Counted from the first letter of the stretch, positions 45,157 to 54,584 are shown. The stretch is 64,000 nucleotides of DNA from Catenovulum maritimum (GCF_001050375.1 NZ_KQ130486.1:122880-186879), one strand, 5' to 3'. Made by a program: numbers and translations. Notes: generated by a model from the sequence alone, not told the origin.

Positions 45157-45186
45157 GTAGGATGCCGTTGAAGAATGAAACGCATC
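45157..45186 (+). repeat. REP element, family A, copy 1
   Basis: GTAG followed by the hairpin GATGC-C-GTT ... AAC-GCATC. The GTAG tetranucleotide beside an imperfect palindrome is the layout recognised by RAYT transposases. Similarity to copy 3 continues to 45194. Confidence 0.8.
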
Positions 45187-45214
45187 ATTCGTGTCATTCG
45201 TTAATCTTAAACGA

Positions 45215-45745
45215 TTACTCTGTGCCAATACCGTAAAACTCATCAATACTCGCCCAATCTTGCCGGTAAACATTATTTTTTACATATTGATGAAAACTTG
45301 AATAAGGCCAATCTTTAACTTGCTTTACCAAACCATGTTTAACAGGATTCCAATGAATATAATCAATATGTCGGGCATAATCTTCATCATCCCTGATAAC
45401 ATGCTCCCAAAATCGTCGTTGCCATATCCCACGCTCTTTGCGTTTTTGACGACTTTGAGAACACTTTTCACTTGGCGCAAGCTGTCGAGAAAATCCAGAT
45501 TTAATCAACGACCAACGAATACCAAAATCCGCATCATTCGGTGGTAATGTCCATACACAATGTAAGTGTTCTGGCAAAATAACAATTGCATCTATGGTAA
45601 ACGGATGAGTTGATTTAACTTTTCGAAAAGCATGGCGAAGCGCAGATATGTTATCGGTTAACACTGAATTATTTGTTCGCGTCGCACAAGCAAGAGTAAA
45701 AAAATAAGTACCGCCTTTTATCTGTGCTCTTCTATAATTTGTCAT
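45215..45745 (-). CDS. REP-associated tyrosine transposase (RAYT)
   Basis: 176 residues of the Y1 HUH superfamily. The metal-binding His-x-His is ILPEHLHCVWTLP near 60 and the catalytic Tyr is in HIDYIHWNPVKHGLV near 131 (Tyr near 131). The ending WPYSSFHQYV is typical of the RAYT branch of IS200/IS605-like proteins. These single-copy domesticated transposases cut DNA at GTAG beside REP hairpins. Three such hairpins (45157, 45802, 45879) flank this gene. The gene looks intact. Confidence 0.93.
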   Translation of the reverse strand: MTNYRRAQIKGGTYFFTLACATRTNNSVLTDNISALRHAFRKVKSTHPFTIDAIVILPEHLHCVWTLPPNDADFGIRWSLIKSGFSRQLAPSEKCSQSRQKRKERGIWQRRFWEHVIRDDEDYARHIDYIHWNPVKHGLVKQVKDWPYSSFHQYVKNNVYRQDWASIDEFYGIGTE

Positions 45746-45801
45746 TATGTTAATTTATATCCTTATACAATTAACTTCAGAGTAGCACACGATTCAAGAT
45801 T

Positions 45802-45831
45802 GATGCGTTTCCTTCGTCAACAGCATCCTAC
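45802..45831 (-). repeat. REP element, family A, copy 2 (inverted)
   Basis: Minus-strand copy of GTAGGATGC ... GCATC differing at a few bases (GTTGACGAAGGAAAC in the middle). With copy 3 it makes an inverted REP pair upstream of the RAYT gene. Confidence 0.75.
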
Positions 45832-45878
45832 ACAGTGCTATCCAATCACACCGCAAACCACTAAGAAACATGAAAAAA

Positions 45879-45908
45879 GTAGGATGCCGTTGAAGAATGA
45901 AACGCATC
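45879..45908 (+). repeat. REP element, family A, copy 3
   Basis: Identical to copy 1 over 30 bases, with similarity continuing to 45916 (one difference in the tail). It starts with GTAG. Confidence 0.8.
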
Positions 45909-45916
45909 TTTCGTGT

Positions 45917-46014
45917 TATCAAGTCTTGCCATTTGTCTCTAATAATTTACTAACGGTTAAGAAGCAAAAAACAAGACCTGCCCCTGAATTTTTTATGACC
46001 CTAAATTAACTTAG
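45917..46014. other. Gene-free spacer between REP pair and candidate ncRNA
   Basis: About 100 AT-rich bases. AAGACCTGCCCC (45973-45984) resembles a short motif often seen beside Y1 transposases, and CTAAATTAACTTAG (46001-46014) can form a small hairpin. I see no gene. Confidence 0.35.
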
Positions 46015-46203
46015 ATTGGTTGCCGTGAGATGATTTTAAAGGAGTAACAAAAGGTCTCAACGTCAGGTGTGTGGAGTTGCCTCCTCTTATCAAGACTCAT
46101 CCGAACTTTGCAGGTTCGCTGTTTTTCTTGACAGAAAACATAACCAACCGAAATTAGTTATTTGAGTTATATTGACCTCTTGTCACACCGAAATAGTAAC
46201 GCC
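46015..46203 (-). ncRNA. Candidate non-coding RNA of the DRT3-like locus
   Basis: Gene-free stretch directly after the second RT gene on its strand. Read on the minus strand it forms, in order: a 7-bp stem UAACUAA/UUGGUUA (46141-46160), UUUUCU/AGAAAA (46121-46139), CGAAC/GUUCG (46102-46118), then GGAG-GCAA-CUCC with a GNRA loop (46073-46084) that runs straight into CACACAC (complement of 46067-46073). Type 3 DRT systems are known to carry an ncRNA, and I recall an ACACAC template being reported for it. Boundaries are approximate and expression is unproven. Confidence 0.5.
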
Positions 46204-48294
46204 TTAGTATACCGGATTCAACTCCTTCCGAGCTAATAACTCATATAAATCTAGGCTAGACCATTTAACAAACCAATAGGTTTTCAATAACTCAGCCAGC
46301 ACACACTCGTTGGAGTAATCATCATTAGTGTTAGATAGGTCCATTAATTCAGTATTTGTTTGACGTTCTATACCTAATAGCGCCTGCCTTACTTCTTTTG
46401 AAATATATGGACAACACATTAAATCAAGAAATAGGTGGATAGCTTCGGAATCTTTTGACAAGTCTGCCCTCAACACTTTCTGTAAGCTTGACTTTTCGAG
46501 CCTAGAAACTATTTCTTTATATTGTTCATGTCCCTTACAATAATATAGTAGAGATACTATTTCAAAATAGCTTGGCTCTTCATTTTTATTAATCATTTGT
46601 TGTATTAGGTCGGCACTAACAAGGTAGTTATCGTTAAACTCACTAGTAGCTAAAAGAATGTTCAACTGCTCTATATGAGTAAAACCTTCCCTATAACTGT
46701 CCTCATGGGAGAAATACAGGTTTTCAGATATGCTAGCCATTATAAAGCTTCTCATGAAAGCAAGGTGTTCTGGCATTTCTGCTGAGACAAATCTATCTAT
46801 CTTAATTATGGATTGAGAAACTTTGTTTGAAGCACTTAACGAAGGTTTTACGCTGTAAAAAAACAAAGTCAGATTTAACAGAAGCTCCAATGCATCTCTA
46901 AAAACTAATACTCTATCATGTACTTCTTGCTCCAAATTTTTATCTTCTTTTAATGCCTTTTGACTAATGTTCTTCATATAGGCTCGGTAATGCAAAATTA
47001 CTTCGTTAATTCTTTTGTTAAACACGGAAATTAGAAAGTTTGAAGGCAAAGAGTAGTCACTTTTGTTTTCTATACATAATTTTTTAACTTTATCGATGAA
47101 GTTATTTTTGAATCCAAACTTACGGTAGATTTTTTTGGGGAACAATTGTCTTTGTTTATTGAAATATTGAACTTCAAATAGAGAGGATTCTAGCTCGTTT
47201 AAAACCATATTTAACCCAACCACCAAAGCAGATTTCTCTGTGCAAAATGGCCTAGAGTATTTATGAGTCTTGGAGTCTGAAAGATATAGATTATATTCGT
47301 TAAGACTGTCGCTGATAGCTTTGTATACTGATTTAGCGACCTTTTCTGATGATGCAAAAATCATATAATCATCAACGTAACGAATAACTTCATAGTCTAT
47401 CTCATGCTTTAAGCCCATTTTTATATCTAGAAATTCTTCTATATTTTTATCTATTTTTTGGAAAATAATTTCTGAAAAGACCCTACTGAACTCGGCTCCG
47501 ATACATATCCCATTTGTTTCGTTGTTGTTACTTCTCTGCATTATGGTATCCATTTTTTGGCATACCTGACTGCTATAGGTAACATGATCTTTAATAAACT
47601 GCTTATCTTTAACAGCCCAAGAAATTGAATGCGTATATATACTGTCGAAACAATTAGCAATGTCTAACAACCACATTTGGTTGTATTTCTTTTCAAGTTG
47701 AACAAAGCGCTCAGAGTTATATATTTTGTATAATCTTGTATAACCCCTATAGGTAAAAAATGACGATGCTGATTTTTTGTAAAGCTCTGACTCTAAGGTG
47801 TCGATATCGATGTTCTTATAATCTTCTGACGAAATTTTGCGAGTACGATTAACTGTAAATGAATTCCCTACTTTGACTGGCGCACGTACAGAAAAATTAC
47901 TTTTGCTACATAGGTAGTTAATTTCAGGACTGTGATCTCTATAAAACTCAGCTAAATTTAATTGTGTCCTAGGGTGCGTTAGAGAAAGCGTGCGTAAACT
48001 GTATTCATTTTTAATAATTTTGTATTTAAAGGGAGATGAATATTTAAGCTTCTTTTGCAGTGCCTCACTTCCATTGTTCAGCTTATTTAAAGTTGGGTCG
48101 ATATGGTTTGCATATATTGAACTTACAATCTTATTGAGCCTATCACCGTTTTCAGTATTAGCTCTATGGGAGTTTACGTAGAAACCTTCATTACTAAAAA
48201 TTATTGGTACATCATTAGGAGCTGTATCGGTAAGTAAACCTCGAAAGTAATCTTTCTTATCTAGTTTAATTTTTTGATTTCTAATTATAGCCAT
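46204..48294 (-). CDS. drt3b: Reverse transcriptase, Drt3b (UG8)-like, of a type 3 DRT antiphage system
   Basis: I choose ATG 48294 (MAIIRNQKIKLDKKDYFRGL), the family-like start, overlapping the first RT by ten bases; an upstream ATG at 48318 also exists. 696 residues. The catalytic palm motifs are intact: LLDIANCFDSIY near 210 (first Asp) and IRYVDDYMIFAS near 306 (YVDD). GICIGAEFSRVFSEII (near 265) matches the RT motif before the YxDD box. An ~300-residue helical C-terminus follows with no known domain. In DRT3 systems this protein works with Drt3a and an ncRNA to block phage. The family call is from layout and motifs, not a profile search. Confidence 0.75.
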   Translation of the reverse strand: MAIIRNQKIKLDKKDYFRGLLTDTAPNDVPIIFSNEGFYVNSHRANTENGDRLNKIVSSIYANHIDPTLNKLNNGSEALQKKLKYSSPFKYKIIKNEYSLRTLSLTHPRTQLNLAEFYRDHSPEINYLCSKSNFSVRAPVKVGNSFTVNRTRKISSEDYKNIDIDTLESELYKKSASSFFTYRGYTRLYKIYNSERFVQLEKKYNQMWLLDIANCFDSIYTHSISWAVKDKQFIKDHVTYSSQVCQKMDTIMQRSNNNETNGICIGAEFSRVFSEIIFQKIDKNIEEFLDIKMGLKHEIDYEVIRYVDDYMIFASSEKVAKSVYKAISDSLNEYNLYLSDSKTHKYSRPFCTEKSALVVGLNMVLNELESSLFEVQYFNKQRQLFPKKIYRKFGFKNNFIDKVKKLCIENKSDYSLPSNFLISVFNKRINEVILHYRAYMKNISQKALKEDKNLEQEVHDRVLVFRDALELLLNLTLFFYSVKPSLSASNKVSQSIIKIDRFVSAEMPEHLAFMRSFIMASISENLYFSHEDSYREGFTHIEQLNILLATSEFNDNYLVSADLIQQMINKNEEPSYFEIVSLLYYCKGHEQYKEIVSRLEKSSLQKVLRADLSKDSEAIHLFLDLMCCPYISKEVRQALLGIERQTNTELMDLSNTNDDYSNECVLAELLKTYWFVKWSSLDLYELLARKELNPVY

Positions 48295-49533
48295 ACTCTT
48301 GTAATTTCCTTTAACCAATATGGAGTAAACTTCTTATATATCCTGTTCTTAAAGCCGCTCTTGAATGAAGACTGCAACAATCTGCGCTTTTGGTTCAAAC
48401 TCAAAGTTGGCGTGCCCGGTTTATGAAAGAGGTTGTCATAACTCATTACAAATTTTCGTAAACTTTCATCCAATCTATTTAAAGCGCAGCTATTTGGGTC
48501 AATTAAGCTGTAGTTGTAATAAATCCCGGTGGGAATCTTATTGCCCGTAGATTTTTGAACCAAATCCCTGTTAGTTGTTAAAAATTTGATTCTAGAATTT
48601 AATAAATCAAAGTCGCCTGTGTTGCAATAATTTACCAAGGCTTTACAGAGCTTAGATTCAAACTGTTTTACTTTAAAATCAGAGAGATCAACAATAACCT
48701 TTCTATAACGTGCATTTTTTTGTTTAGATGATATCTGGTAATCCTGAACCTCAAACTTGTACCCCAAGTAATTAAATGCGGCTACAGGGTTATTAGAACC
48801 TGCACTTCTATTTTCAACATCGATTATTTTCGTTTTGTTGTAGTTGAGAGTGATCCCTTCTGGCAAAGTAGAGCTTATCTTCTTTAGAAAGCTTTTTTTG
48901 TCCTCAGATTTGGTCGTGATCAACAAAATATCATCGACAAATCGAGAGTAATAGATAACGTCATTGCCTCTTTTTATCTCTTTGTCAAAGTTCTTCAATA
49001 TAAGTTCAGCAATTATTGGGGAAAACTCTAGTCCCCTTGGTAATAAGTCAGGAAAGTGCGAAAGATAGCCAAGCAAGATATTTTGGGTGTGAGTTGATAA
49101 ATGAGGTTGTTGTAGGCATTTTTTAATGAGTGCTTTATTTACTGATTCAAAAAAAGATTTGATGTCGAGTTTATAAACCCTATATTCAGTTCCTTCAGCC
49201 AAAGAAATAAGATCTTATTTCTTTGGCTATTTGACTCCGACTTTTCAGTTTTACTTTAGAACAACTAATAAGATTTTTAACACATTTACGTAATACTACT
49301 TTTTCCTCCAAAGAATCAGAGAAATAGGTTTTCTTGCCTTTCTTTTTGTCACTTTCAGTAAAATAAAAGCTGTCAAATGAAGCTCCATTTTTGAACGTTG
49401 AATCTGCCTTTATTAATGCGTTTTCAATTAACTTTGACCCATGCTTTTCGTCAGAAAGCATGTCGTTGTTATAAAAGTCCTCAGGTATTAAACAGCGAGC
49501 TAAAGCAGACTTACTAAATGATTGGCTTTTCAT
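48285..49533 (-). pseudogene. drt3a: Reverse transcriptase, Drt3a (UG3)-like, split by a frameshift
   Basis: Two frames make one RT. 49195-49533 codes 112 residues (MKSQSFSKSALARCLIPEDF ... RSQIAKEIRSYFFG, stop). 48285-49202 codes 305 residues in the +1 frame from a TTG (AEGTEYRVYKLDIKSFFES with the first catalytic Asp; YYSRFVDDILLITT, the YxDD box). The second part lacks the fingers region, which the first supplies. Joined at about 49212-49216 they give ...AKEIDLISLAEGTEYR..., the natural family order, ~413 residues. The break falls inside a perfect 32-bp palindrome. It could be a one-base insertion, a programmed +1 shift, or a sequencing error. Confidence 0.72.
49197..49228. repeat. Perfect 32-bp palindrome at the RT frameshift
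   Basis: AGCCAAAGAAATAAGA (49197-49212) is followed at once by its exact reverse complement TCTTATTTCTTTGGCT (49213-49228), with no spacer. The symmetry ends at 49196/49229. It covers the exact window where reading frame changes in the first RT gene. Confidence 0.95.
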
Positions 49534-49767
49534 AAAAATTCCATTTTAAAGTGATTATTTAGCTAAATATTAAGTATATTTGAATATAACAAAATCTATT
49601 ATCTATCACCATCTAGCAATCAAATAAACAATTAGAAGCAAGCCATGCAAATAAGCATATCTAGATATACGCTTCATATAATGTAAATGCGCGTAGAAGC
49701 TGATTTTCTTTATTAATCCGATACTCCATACATATCTGACAACTTCAGCTAGGGCTTCCCTGGATAA
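49534..49767. other. Upstream region of the RT operon
   Basis: About 230 AT-rich bases with no gene. It must hold the promoter. A 12-bp palindrome ATATCTAGATAT (49657-49668) sits inside AAGC ... GCTT arms (49653-49674), ~120 bases before the RT start, and could bind a regulator. No ACACAC or structured RNA was seen here. Confidence 0.4.
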
Positions 49768-49798
49768 CGTCAGGTGGCGCTTCGCTTACCAGACCTAC
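49768..49798 (-). repeat. REP element, family B, copy 1
   Basis: On the minus strand GTAG then the hairpin GTCTGGT ... ACCTGAC (one T-T mismatch). This is a second REP family, different from that around the RAYT gene. Confidence 0.75.
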
Positions 49799-49906
49799 AA
49801 AAGTGTAACAATTTTCTTATAGGTGTTTATTCAGTGAATTTCTGAAAGCAACTAATAATTTGTATGGAATACCGAAGCTCGAAAGCAACTCAGGTGGTGA
49901 TTTCAA

Positions 49907-49937
49907 CGTCGGATGGCACTCCGTTTATCCGACCTAC
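49907..49937 (-). repeat. REP element, family B, copy 2
   Basis: On the minus strand GTAG then the perfect 7-bp stem GTCGGAT ... ATCCGAC. Same orientation as copy 1, 139 bases apart. The 10-mer GAAAGCAACT occurs twice between them (near 49843 and 49881). Confidence 0.8.
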
Positions 49938-49953
49938 TTTACCCTAATAAACA

Positions 49954-49979
49954 AAAAAGCGGCTCACGAGCCGCTTTTT
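49954..49979 (-). terminator. Strong terminator after gcvP
   Basis: AAAAAGCGGCT and AGCCGCTTTTT form a perfect 11-bp stem around a four-base loop, with T runs on both strands. It lies 22 bases past the gcvP stop and works in either direction. Confidence 0.92.
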
Positions 49980-50001
49980 GATTTGAAGAATAAATCAGAT
50001 T

Positions 50002-52911
50002 TTACTCCGCATAACTCTCTGTCGTAGGGCAGCTGCAGATTAGATTGCGGTCGCCGTATACATCATCGATGCGGTTTACCGTTGGCCAGAATTTATTGGC
50101 TTTAGTCGCAGCGGTTGGGAATACTGCGTTTTCTCGGCTGTAAGCTCTGTTCCACTCAACATCTACCATGTCTGCAGTTGTGTGTGGTGCATTTACCAAT
50201 GGGTTGTCTTCTAGCGTGTATGCGCCGGTTTCAACCATATCAATTTCTTTACGAATTGAAATCATAGCTTCGATAAAGCGATCAATTTCACATAAAGGCT
50301 CTGATTCTGTTGGCTCTACCATTAAAGTACCTGCAACAGGGAATGACATAGTTGGCGCATGGAAACCATAATCAATTAAACGTTTTGCTATGTCTAATTC
50401 GGTAATACCAGAGCTTGCTTTTAACGGACGTAAATCAATAATACATTCGTGTGCAACTCGGTCGTTTTGACCCGTGTATAAAATTGGGTAATGTGGTGCT
50501 AAACGCTTAGCCATATAATTAGCATTTAAAATAGCCACTTGAGTTGCTTTGCGTAAACCCGCGCTGCCCATTAATGCAATATAAACCCAAGAGATAGTTA
50601 AGATACTTGCACTACCCCATGGCGCTGCCGATACCGCACCTGTTTTTTCATTTACTGGGTGTGTTGGCATAAATGGCGCTAAGTGAGATTTAACCCCAAT
50701 TGGTCCCATACCTGGGCCACCGCCACCGTGTGGAATACAGAAAGTTTTATGTAAGTTTAAATGCGATACATCAGAGCCCATAAAGCCAGGTGAAGTGATT
50801 TCTACCTGTGCATTCATGTTGGCACCATCCATGTAAACTTGGCCACCGTGCTGATGTACTATGTCACAAATTTCACGGATGGTTTGCTCATAAACACCAT
50901 GCGTTGATGGGTAAGTGATCATGATGCAAGATAAGTTGTCAGCGAGTTCTGCTGCTTTTTGACGTAAGTCGTTTAAGTCAACATTACCTTTGTCGTCACA
51001 AGCCACAACCACAACTTTCATGCTTGCCATTTGCGCAGATGCTGGATTTGTACCATGCGCTGAGCTTGGGATTAAACAGATATTTCTGTGATGATCGCCG
51101 CGGCTTTCGTGGTATTTACGAATCGCGATTAAACCAGCGTATTCACCTTGCGCACCCGAGTTTGGTTGCATGCTAATTGCATCGTAACCCGTAATTTCAA
51201 CTAACCATTCGCCAAGTTGGTCCATCATTTGGTGATAACCTTTAGCTTGGTCTAATGGTACGAATGGGTGCAAGTTGCCAAATTCTGGCCAAGTGACTGG
51301 GATCATTTCCGCTGTTGCGTTTAGTTTCATGGTACATGAGCCAAGTGAAATCATAGAGTGATTTAAGGCTAAATCTTTATTCTCTAATGATTTTATGTAA
51401 CGCAACATTTCTGTTTCTGAGTGATGAGTGTTAAACACTTCGTGACTTAAGTAGTCTGTTTCACGCGCTAATTCAGCTGGAATACCACTTTGCCCAACCG
51501 CTTCAGAGTCTAATGCTTCAACTGATAAACCATGACCTTCGCCTAATACTACGTCGAGTAATACAGCTAAGTCTTTCGCCGTCGTCGTTTCGTCAAAGCT
51601 CACACCAATTTGGTTTGCTAAATCTGCTCTTAGGTTAACTTCAGCTTTATCTGCTCTTGCTAAAATTTCATCTTTGCTATTTTGACCAGCATCAGTGGTT
51701 TCAAAACAAATCGTATCAAACCATGCTTGGTTGATTAAGTTTACGCCTTTTGCTTTTAATGCATTAGCGAAAATACTTGCCACACGATTAACACGTTTTG
51801 CAATGCGATCTAAGCCTTCTGGGCCATGGTAAATTGCATAAAACACAGACATGTTGGCTAATAATACTTGAGCAGTACAAATATTAGAGTTCGCTTTTTC
51901 ACGGCGAATGTGTTGCTCACGTGTTTGCAAAGCCATACGGAGTGCTAAGTTACCGCGAGTATCTTTTGATACCCCAATAATACGACCCGGTAATGAGCGC
52001 TTTAATTTGTCTTTAGTTGCAAAGAATGCCGCATGTGGACCACCATAACCCATAGGTACACCAAAACGCTGAGCATTACCTAAAGCGATATCAGCGCCAA
52101 GCTCACCTGGTGATTTTAATTGAGTTAATGCCAATAAGTCGGTCGCAACAGCAACTAAGCCTTTGTTGTCTTGAACTTGTTTGATTAAAGCTTCAATTGA
52201 ATAAACGTTACCGTAAGTATTTGGGTATTGGAATAAAGCACCAAATACATTGTGATTAACCACGTTTTCAGCTGGCTCAACAACCGTTTCAAAACCGAAT
52301 TGCTCTGCGCGAGTAACCACAACATTAATCGTTTGCGGATGAATATCGTCGGCAATAAAGAATAAGTTCGATTTTTTGTTTTTACTGGTACGTTTTGCCA
52401 TCGCCATCGCTTCGGCAGCTGCGGTTGCTTCGTCAAGTAATGACGCATTAGCGATTTCTAAGCCAGTTAAATCAATCACCATTTGTTGGTAATTTAATAA
52501 CGACTGTAAGCGACCTTGCGCAACTTCTGGTTGGTAAGGCGTATAGGCTGTGTACCAACCTGGATTTTCTAGCACGTTACGTAAAATCACGTTAGGCGTA
52601 TGGTTTGGGTAGTAACCCATACCAATATAAGATTTGTAGATTTTATTTTGGCTAGCAATTGCTTTTAAGTCAGCCAGTACGTCGACTTCTGTTTGCGCGG
52701 TTACTTTGCTGTCTCTGTCTTGATTGCTTTGAGGTAACAAAATATCGGCAGGCACAGTTTGCGCTATTAAGTCGTCCAGCGAAGTGGCGCCTAGTGTCGC
52801 TAACATGTGTTGCTGCTCTGCGGCATCCGGGCCTATGTGTCTTTGAATAAATTCTTCGCTGTTATGTAACTTTGATAATGACTGCGTTAATGGCAATTGT
52901 GTGCTCATCAA
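50002..52911 (-). CDS. gcvP: Glycine dehydrogenase (decarboxylating), P protein
   Basis: 969 residues, the usual full length of the fused bacterial P protein. Both halves are present; the first includes [17 protein letters not shown] near 22 and [15 protein letters not shown] near 120. The PLP lysine is in [18 protein letters not shown] near 715. It decarboxylates glycine and passes the aminomethyl group to the lipoyl arm of GcvH. It is third in gcvT-gcvH-gcvP, behind a hairpin in the 146-base gap after gcvH. No E3 (lpd) gene is nearby; it is normally shared with other complexes. Confidence 0.97.
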   Translation of the reverse strand: MMSTQLPLTQSLSKLHNSEEFIQRHIGPDAAEQQHMLATLGATSLDDLIAQTVPADILLPQSNQDRDSKVTAQTEVDVLADLKAIASQNKIYKSYIGMGYYPNHTPNVILRNVLENPGWYTAYTPYQPEVAQGRLQSLLNYQQMVIDLTGLEIANASLLDEATAAAEAMAMAKRTSKNKKSNLFFIADDIHPQTINVVVTRAEQFGFETVVEPAENVVNHNVFGALFQYPNTYGNVYSIEALIKQVQDNKGLVAVATDLLALTQLKSPGELGADIALGNAQRFGVPMGYGGPHAAFFATKDKLKRSLPGRIIGVSKDTRGNLALRMALQTREQHIRREKANSNICTAQVLLANMSVFYAIYHGPEGLDRIAKRVNRVASIFANALKAKGVNLINQAWFDTICFETTDAGQNSKDEILARADKAEVNLRADLANQIGVSFDETTTAKDLAVLLDVVLGEGHGLSVEALDSEAVGQSGIPAELARETDYLSHEVFNTHHSETEMLRYIKSLENKDLALNHSMISLGSCTMKLNATAEMIPVTWPEFGNLHPFVPLDQAKGYHQMMDQLGEWLVEITGYDAISMQPNSGAQGEYAGLIAIRKYHESRGDHHRNICLIPSSAHGTNPASAQMASMKVVVVACDDKGNVDLNDLRQKAAELADNLSCIMITYPSTHGVYEQTIREICDIVHQHGGQVYMDGANMNAQVEITSPGFMGSDVSHLNLHKTFCIPHGGGGPGMGPIGVKSHLAPFMPTHPVNEKTGAVSAAPWGSASILTISWVYIALMGSAGLRKATQVAILNANYMAKRLAPHYPILYTGQNDRVAHECIIDLRPLKASSGITELDIAKRLIDYGFHAPTMSFPVAGTLMVEPTESEPLCEIDRFIEAMISIRKEIDMVETGAYTLEDNPLVNAPHTTADMVDVEWNRAYSRENAVFPTAATKANKFWPTVNRIDDVYGDRNLICSCPTTESYAE

Positions 52912-52982
52912 TAATCCTACTTTTCAATCTTAATGGCGGCTAGCAAATTGTTTCGTTTTAGTTAACAGAAAATACTTGCTAT

Positions 52983-53016
52983 AAAAAACAAAAACCCCGA
53001 ATGATAAATCGAGGTT
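52983..53016 (-). terminator. Rho-independent-type hairpin between gcvH and gcvP
   Basis: On the minus strand AACCTCGA and TCGGGGTT pair (one T-G wobble) around TTTATCAT, then TTTTGTTTTTT. It lies within the operon, 41 bases past the gcvH stop, so transcription of gcvP may be partly reduced or have its own promoter. Confidence 0.75.
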
Positions 53017-53057
53017 ATTTTGTGGTTTTAGTGGGTATTATTTAATACCGAGAAAAC

Positions 53058-53447
53058 TTATTCGTCTTCCAGAGTTTCGCCGTAGCTTTCTGCGTCGTGT
53101 AACGACTCAACTTCACCCATGTCTTCAACTTTTAGTTTAAATAACCAACCGTCGCCGTATGGGTCTGTGTTGACTAATTCTGGTGAGTCTTCTAACTCTT
53201 CGTTAATTTCAACTACTTCACCCGCTACCGGTGAGTACACGTCTGAAGCCGCTTTAACCGATTCAACCACAGCAATTTCGTCGCCTGCTGTAAATCCGTC
53301 TTCTACGTCTGGTAAGTCAACGTGAACTAAATCGCCAAGTAAATCTTGTGCGTGATCAGAAATACCAACAGTAACGATACCGTTACCTTCGTCTCTAACC
53401 CACTCGTGGCTGTCTGTGAATCTTAACTCTGAAGGAATCTTGCTCAT
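53058..53447 (-). CDS. gcvH: Glycine cleavage system H protein
   Basis: 129 residues. The lipoylated lysine is in [20 protein letters not shown] near 64. [13 protein letters not shown] at the start and GWLFKLKV near 101 are typical. It shuttles the aminomethyl group between GcvP, GcvT and the dihydrolipoamide dehydrogenase. It starts 51 bases after gcvT in the same direction. Unusually acidic, as is normal for this protein. Confidence 0.98.
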   Translation of the reverse strand: MSKIPSELRFTDSHEWVRDEGNGIVTVGISDHAQDLLGDLVHVDLPDVEDGFTAGDEIAVVESVKAASDVYSPVAGEVVEINEELEDSPELVNTDPYGDGWLFKLKVEDMGEVESLHDAESYGETLEDE

Positions 53448-53498
53448 CTTATTTACCCTTAATACTGTTTAATCTTTTTAAATTTGTTGCGTGCAGGC

Positions 53499-54584
53499 TT
53501 AAAGCACTGACTGTCCATTACGTACAAAAGCAGGTTTTACAACTTTCACTTTAACCCACTTTTTACGCATTTCAACCTCGGCTGTGTCACCAATTGCAAC
53601 TGGGACACGAGCAAAAGCTACGCTGAATCCTAATGTTGGAGAAAAAGTACCACTGGTGATAAAGCCTTCACCCGCTTCGCAGCGAACTTTTGAGCCCGCA
53701 CGTAGTACGCCTTTTTCTTCCATAACCAAGCCAACCATTTTTTCAGCTTGGCTTGCTTTGTATGTTTCTAATGCTTTGCGGCCAACAAAATCACGTGTTG
53801 CTGGCTCAAGTGCGATTGTCCAACCCATATTTGCAGCTAATGGCGAAGTTTCTTCGTCCATATCTTGGCCGTATAAGTTCATACCAGCTTCTAATCGCAA
53901 TGTATCTCGCGCGCCTAAACCACATGGCACAACGCCCGCGTCTAATAATTTTTGCCAAAAATCTGGGGCAGCTTCGTTAGCTAATAAAATTTCGTAACCC
54001 GCTTCACCTGTGTAACCTGTAGTCGCAATAAATAAATCGCCCGCTTGCACACCAAAAAATGGCTTCATGCCTTCAACTGCGGCATTTTGTTCTGGGGTAA
54101 ATAACTCAGCGGCTTTCGCTTTGGCTTGTGGGCCTTGCACGGCTATCATAGATAAGTCGTCACGCTCAGTTAAGCTAACATCAAAGTCGGCTACAATTTT
54201 ATTCAACCAAGCTAAATCTTTTTCGCGTGTTGCTGAGTTAACCACTAAACGGTAGTCGTCTTCGGCAAAGTAGTAAACGATAAGGTCATCAATTACCCCA
54301 CCCGCTTCGTTTAACATACCAGAATATAAAGCTTTACCTGATACTTTTAATTTATCTACATCATTGGCCAGTAAATATTGTAAATAAGCTTTTGCTTGTA
54401 CACCTTTAACATCAACAACTGTCATGTGTGATACGTCAAACATACCAGCTGCTTCACGCACAACTTTATGCTCTTCGATTTGAGAACCGTAACGGATAGG
54501 CATATCCCAACCGTGAAAATCAACCATTTTCGCGCCGGATTCTAGGTGTTTATCATGCAAAATTGTTTTATTCGTCATAGCCAA
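53499..54584 (-). CDS. gcvT: Aminomethyltransferase, glycine cleavage T protein
   Basis: 361 residues. Signatures: [20 protein letters not shown] near 20, [10 protein letters not shown] near 46 and [20 protein letters not shown] near 222 with the Asp that binds tetrahydrofolate. It releases ammonia and makes 5,10-methylene-tetrahydrofolate from the aminomethyl group on GcvH. It is the first gene of the operon. The 95-base gap upstream holds no recognisable glycine riboswitch. Confidence 0.97.
   Translation of the reverse strand: MAMTNKTILHDKHLESGAKMVDFHGWDMPIRYGSQIEEHKVVREAAGMFDVSHMTVVDVKGVQAKAYLQYLLANDVDKLKVSGKALYSGMLNEAGGVIDDLIVYYFAEDDYRLVVNSATREKDLAWLNKIVADFDVSLTERDDLSMIAVQGPQAKAKAAELFTPEQNAAVEGMKPFFGVQAGDLFIATTGYTGEAGYEILLANEAAPDFWQKLLDAGVVPCGLGARDTLRLEAGMNLYGQDMDEETSPLAANMGWTIALEPATRDFVGRKALETYKASQAEKMVGLVMEEKGVLRAGSKVRCEAGEGFITSGTFSPTLGFSVAFARVPVAIGDTAEVEMRKKWVKVKVVKPAFVRNGQSVL

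Noticed and set aside
48285-49202. A free-standing short RT starting at TTG 49202
   Set aside because: It would lack the fingers region that RTs need, and the missing part is encoded directly upstream in another frame. One frameshifted gene explains this better.
46204-49533. Group II intron or retron as the source of the RT genes
   Set aside because: There are two tandem RTs with no maturase or endonuclease domain and no intron domain V-like hairpin that I could see. The retron msr/msd layout is absent, and the pair matches the DRT3 order better.
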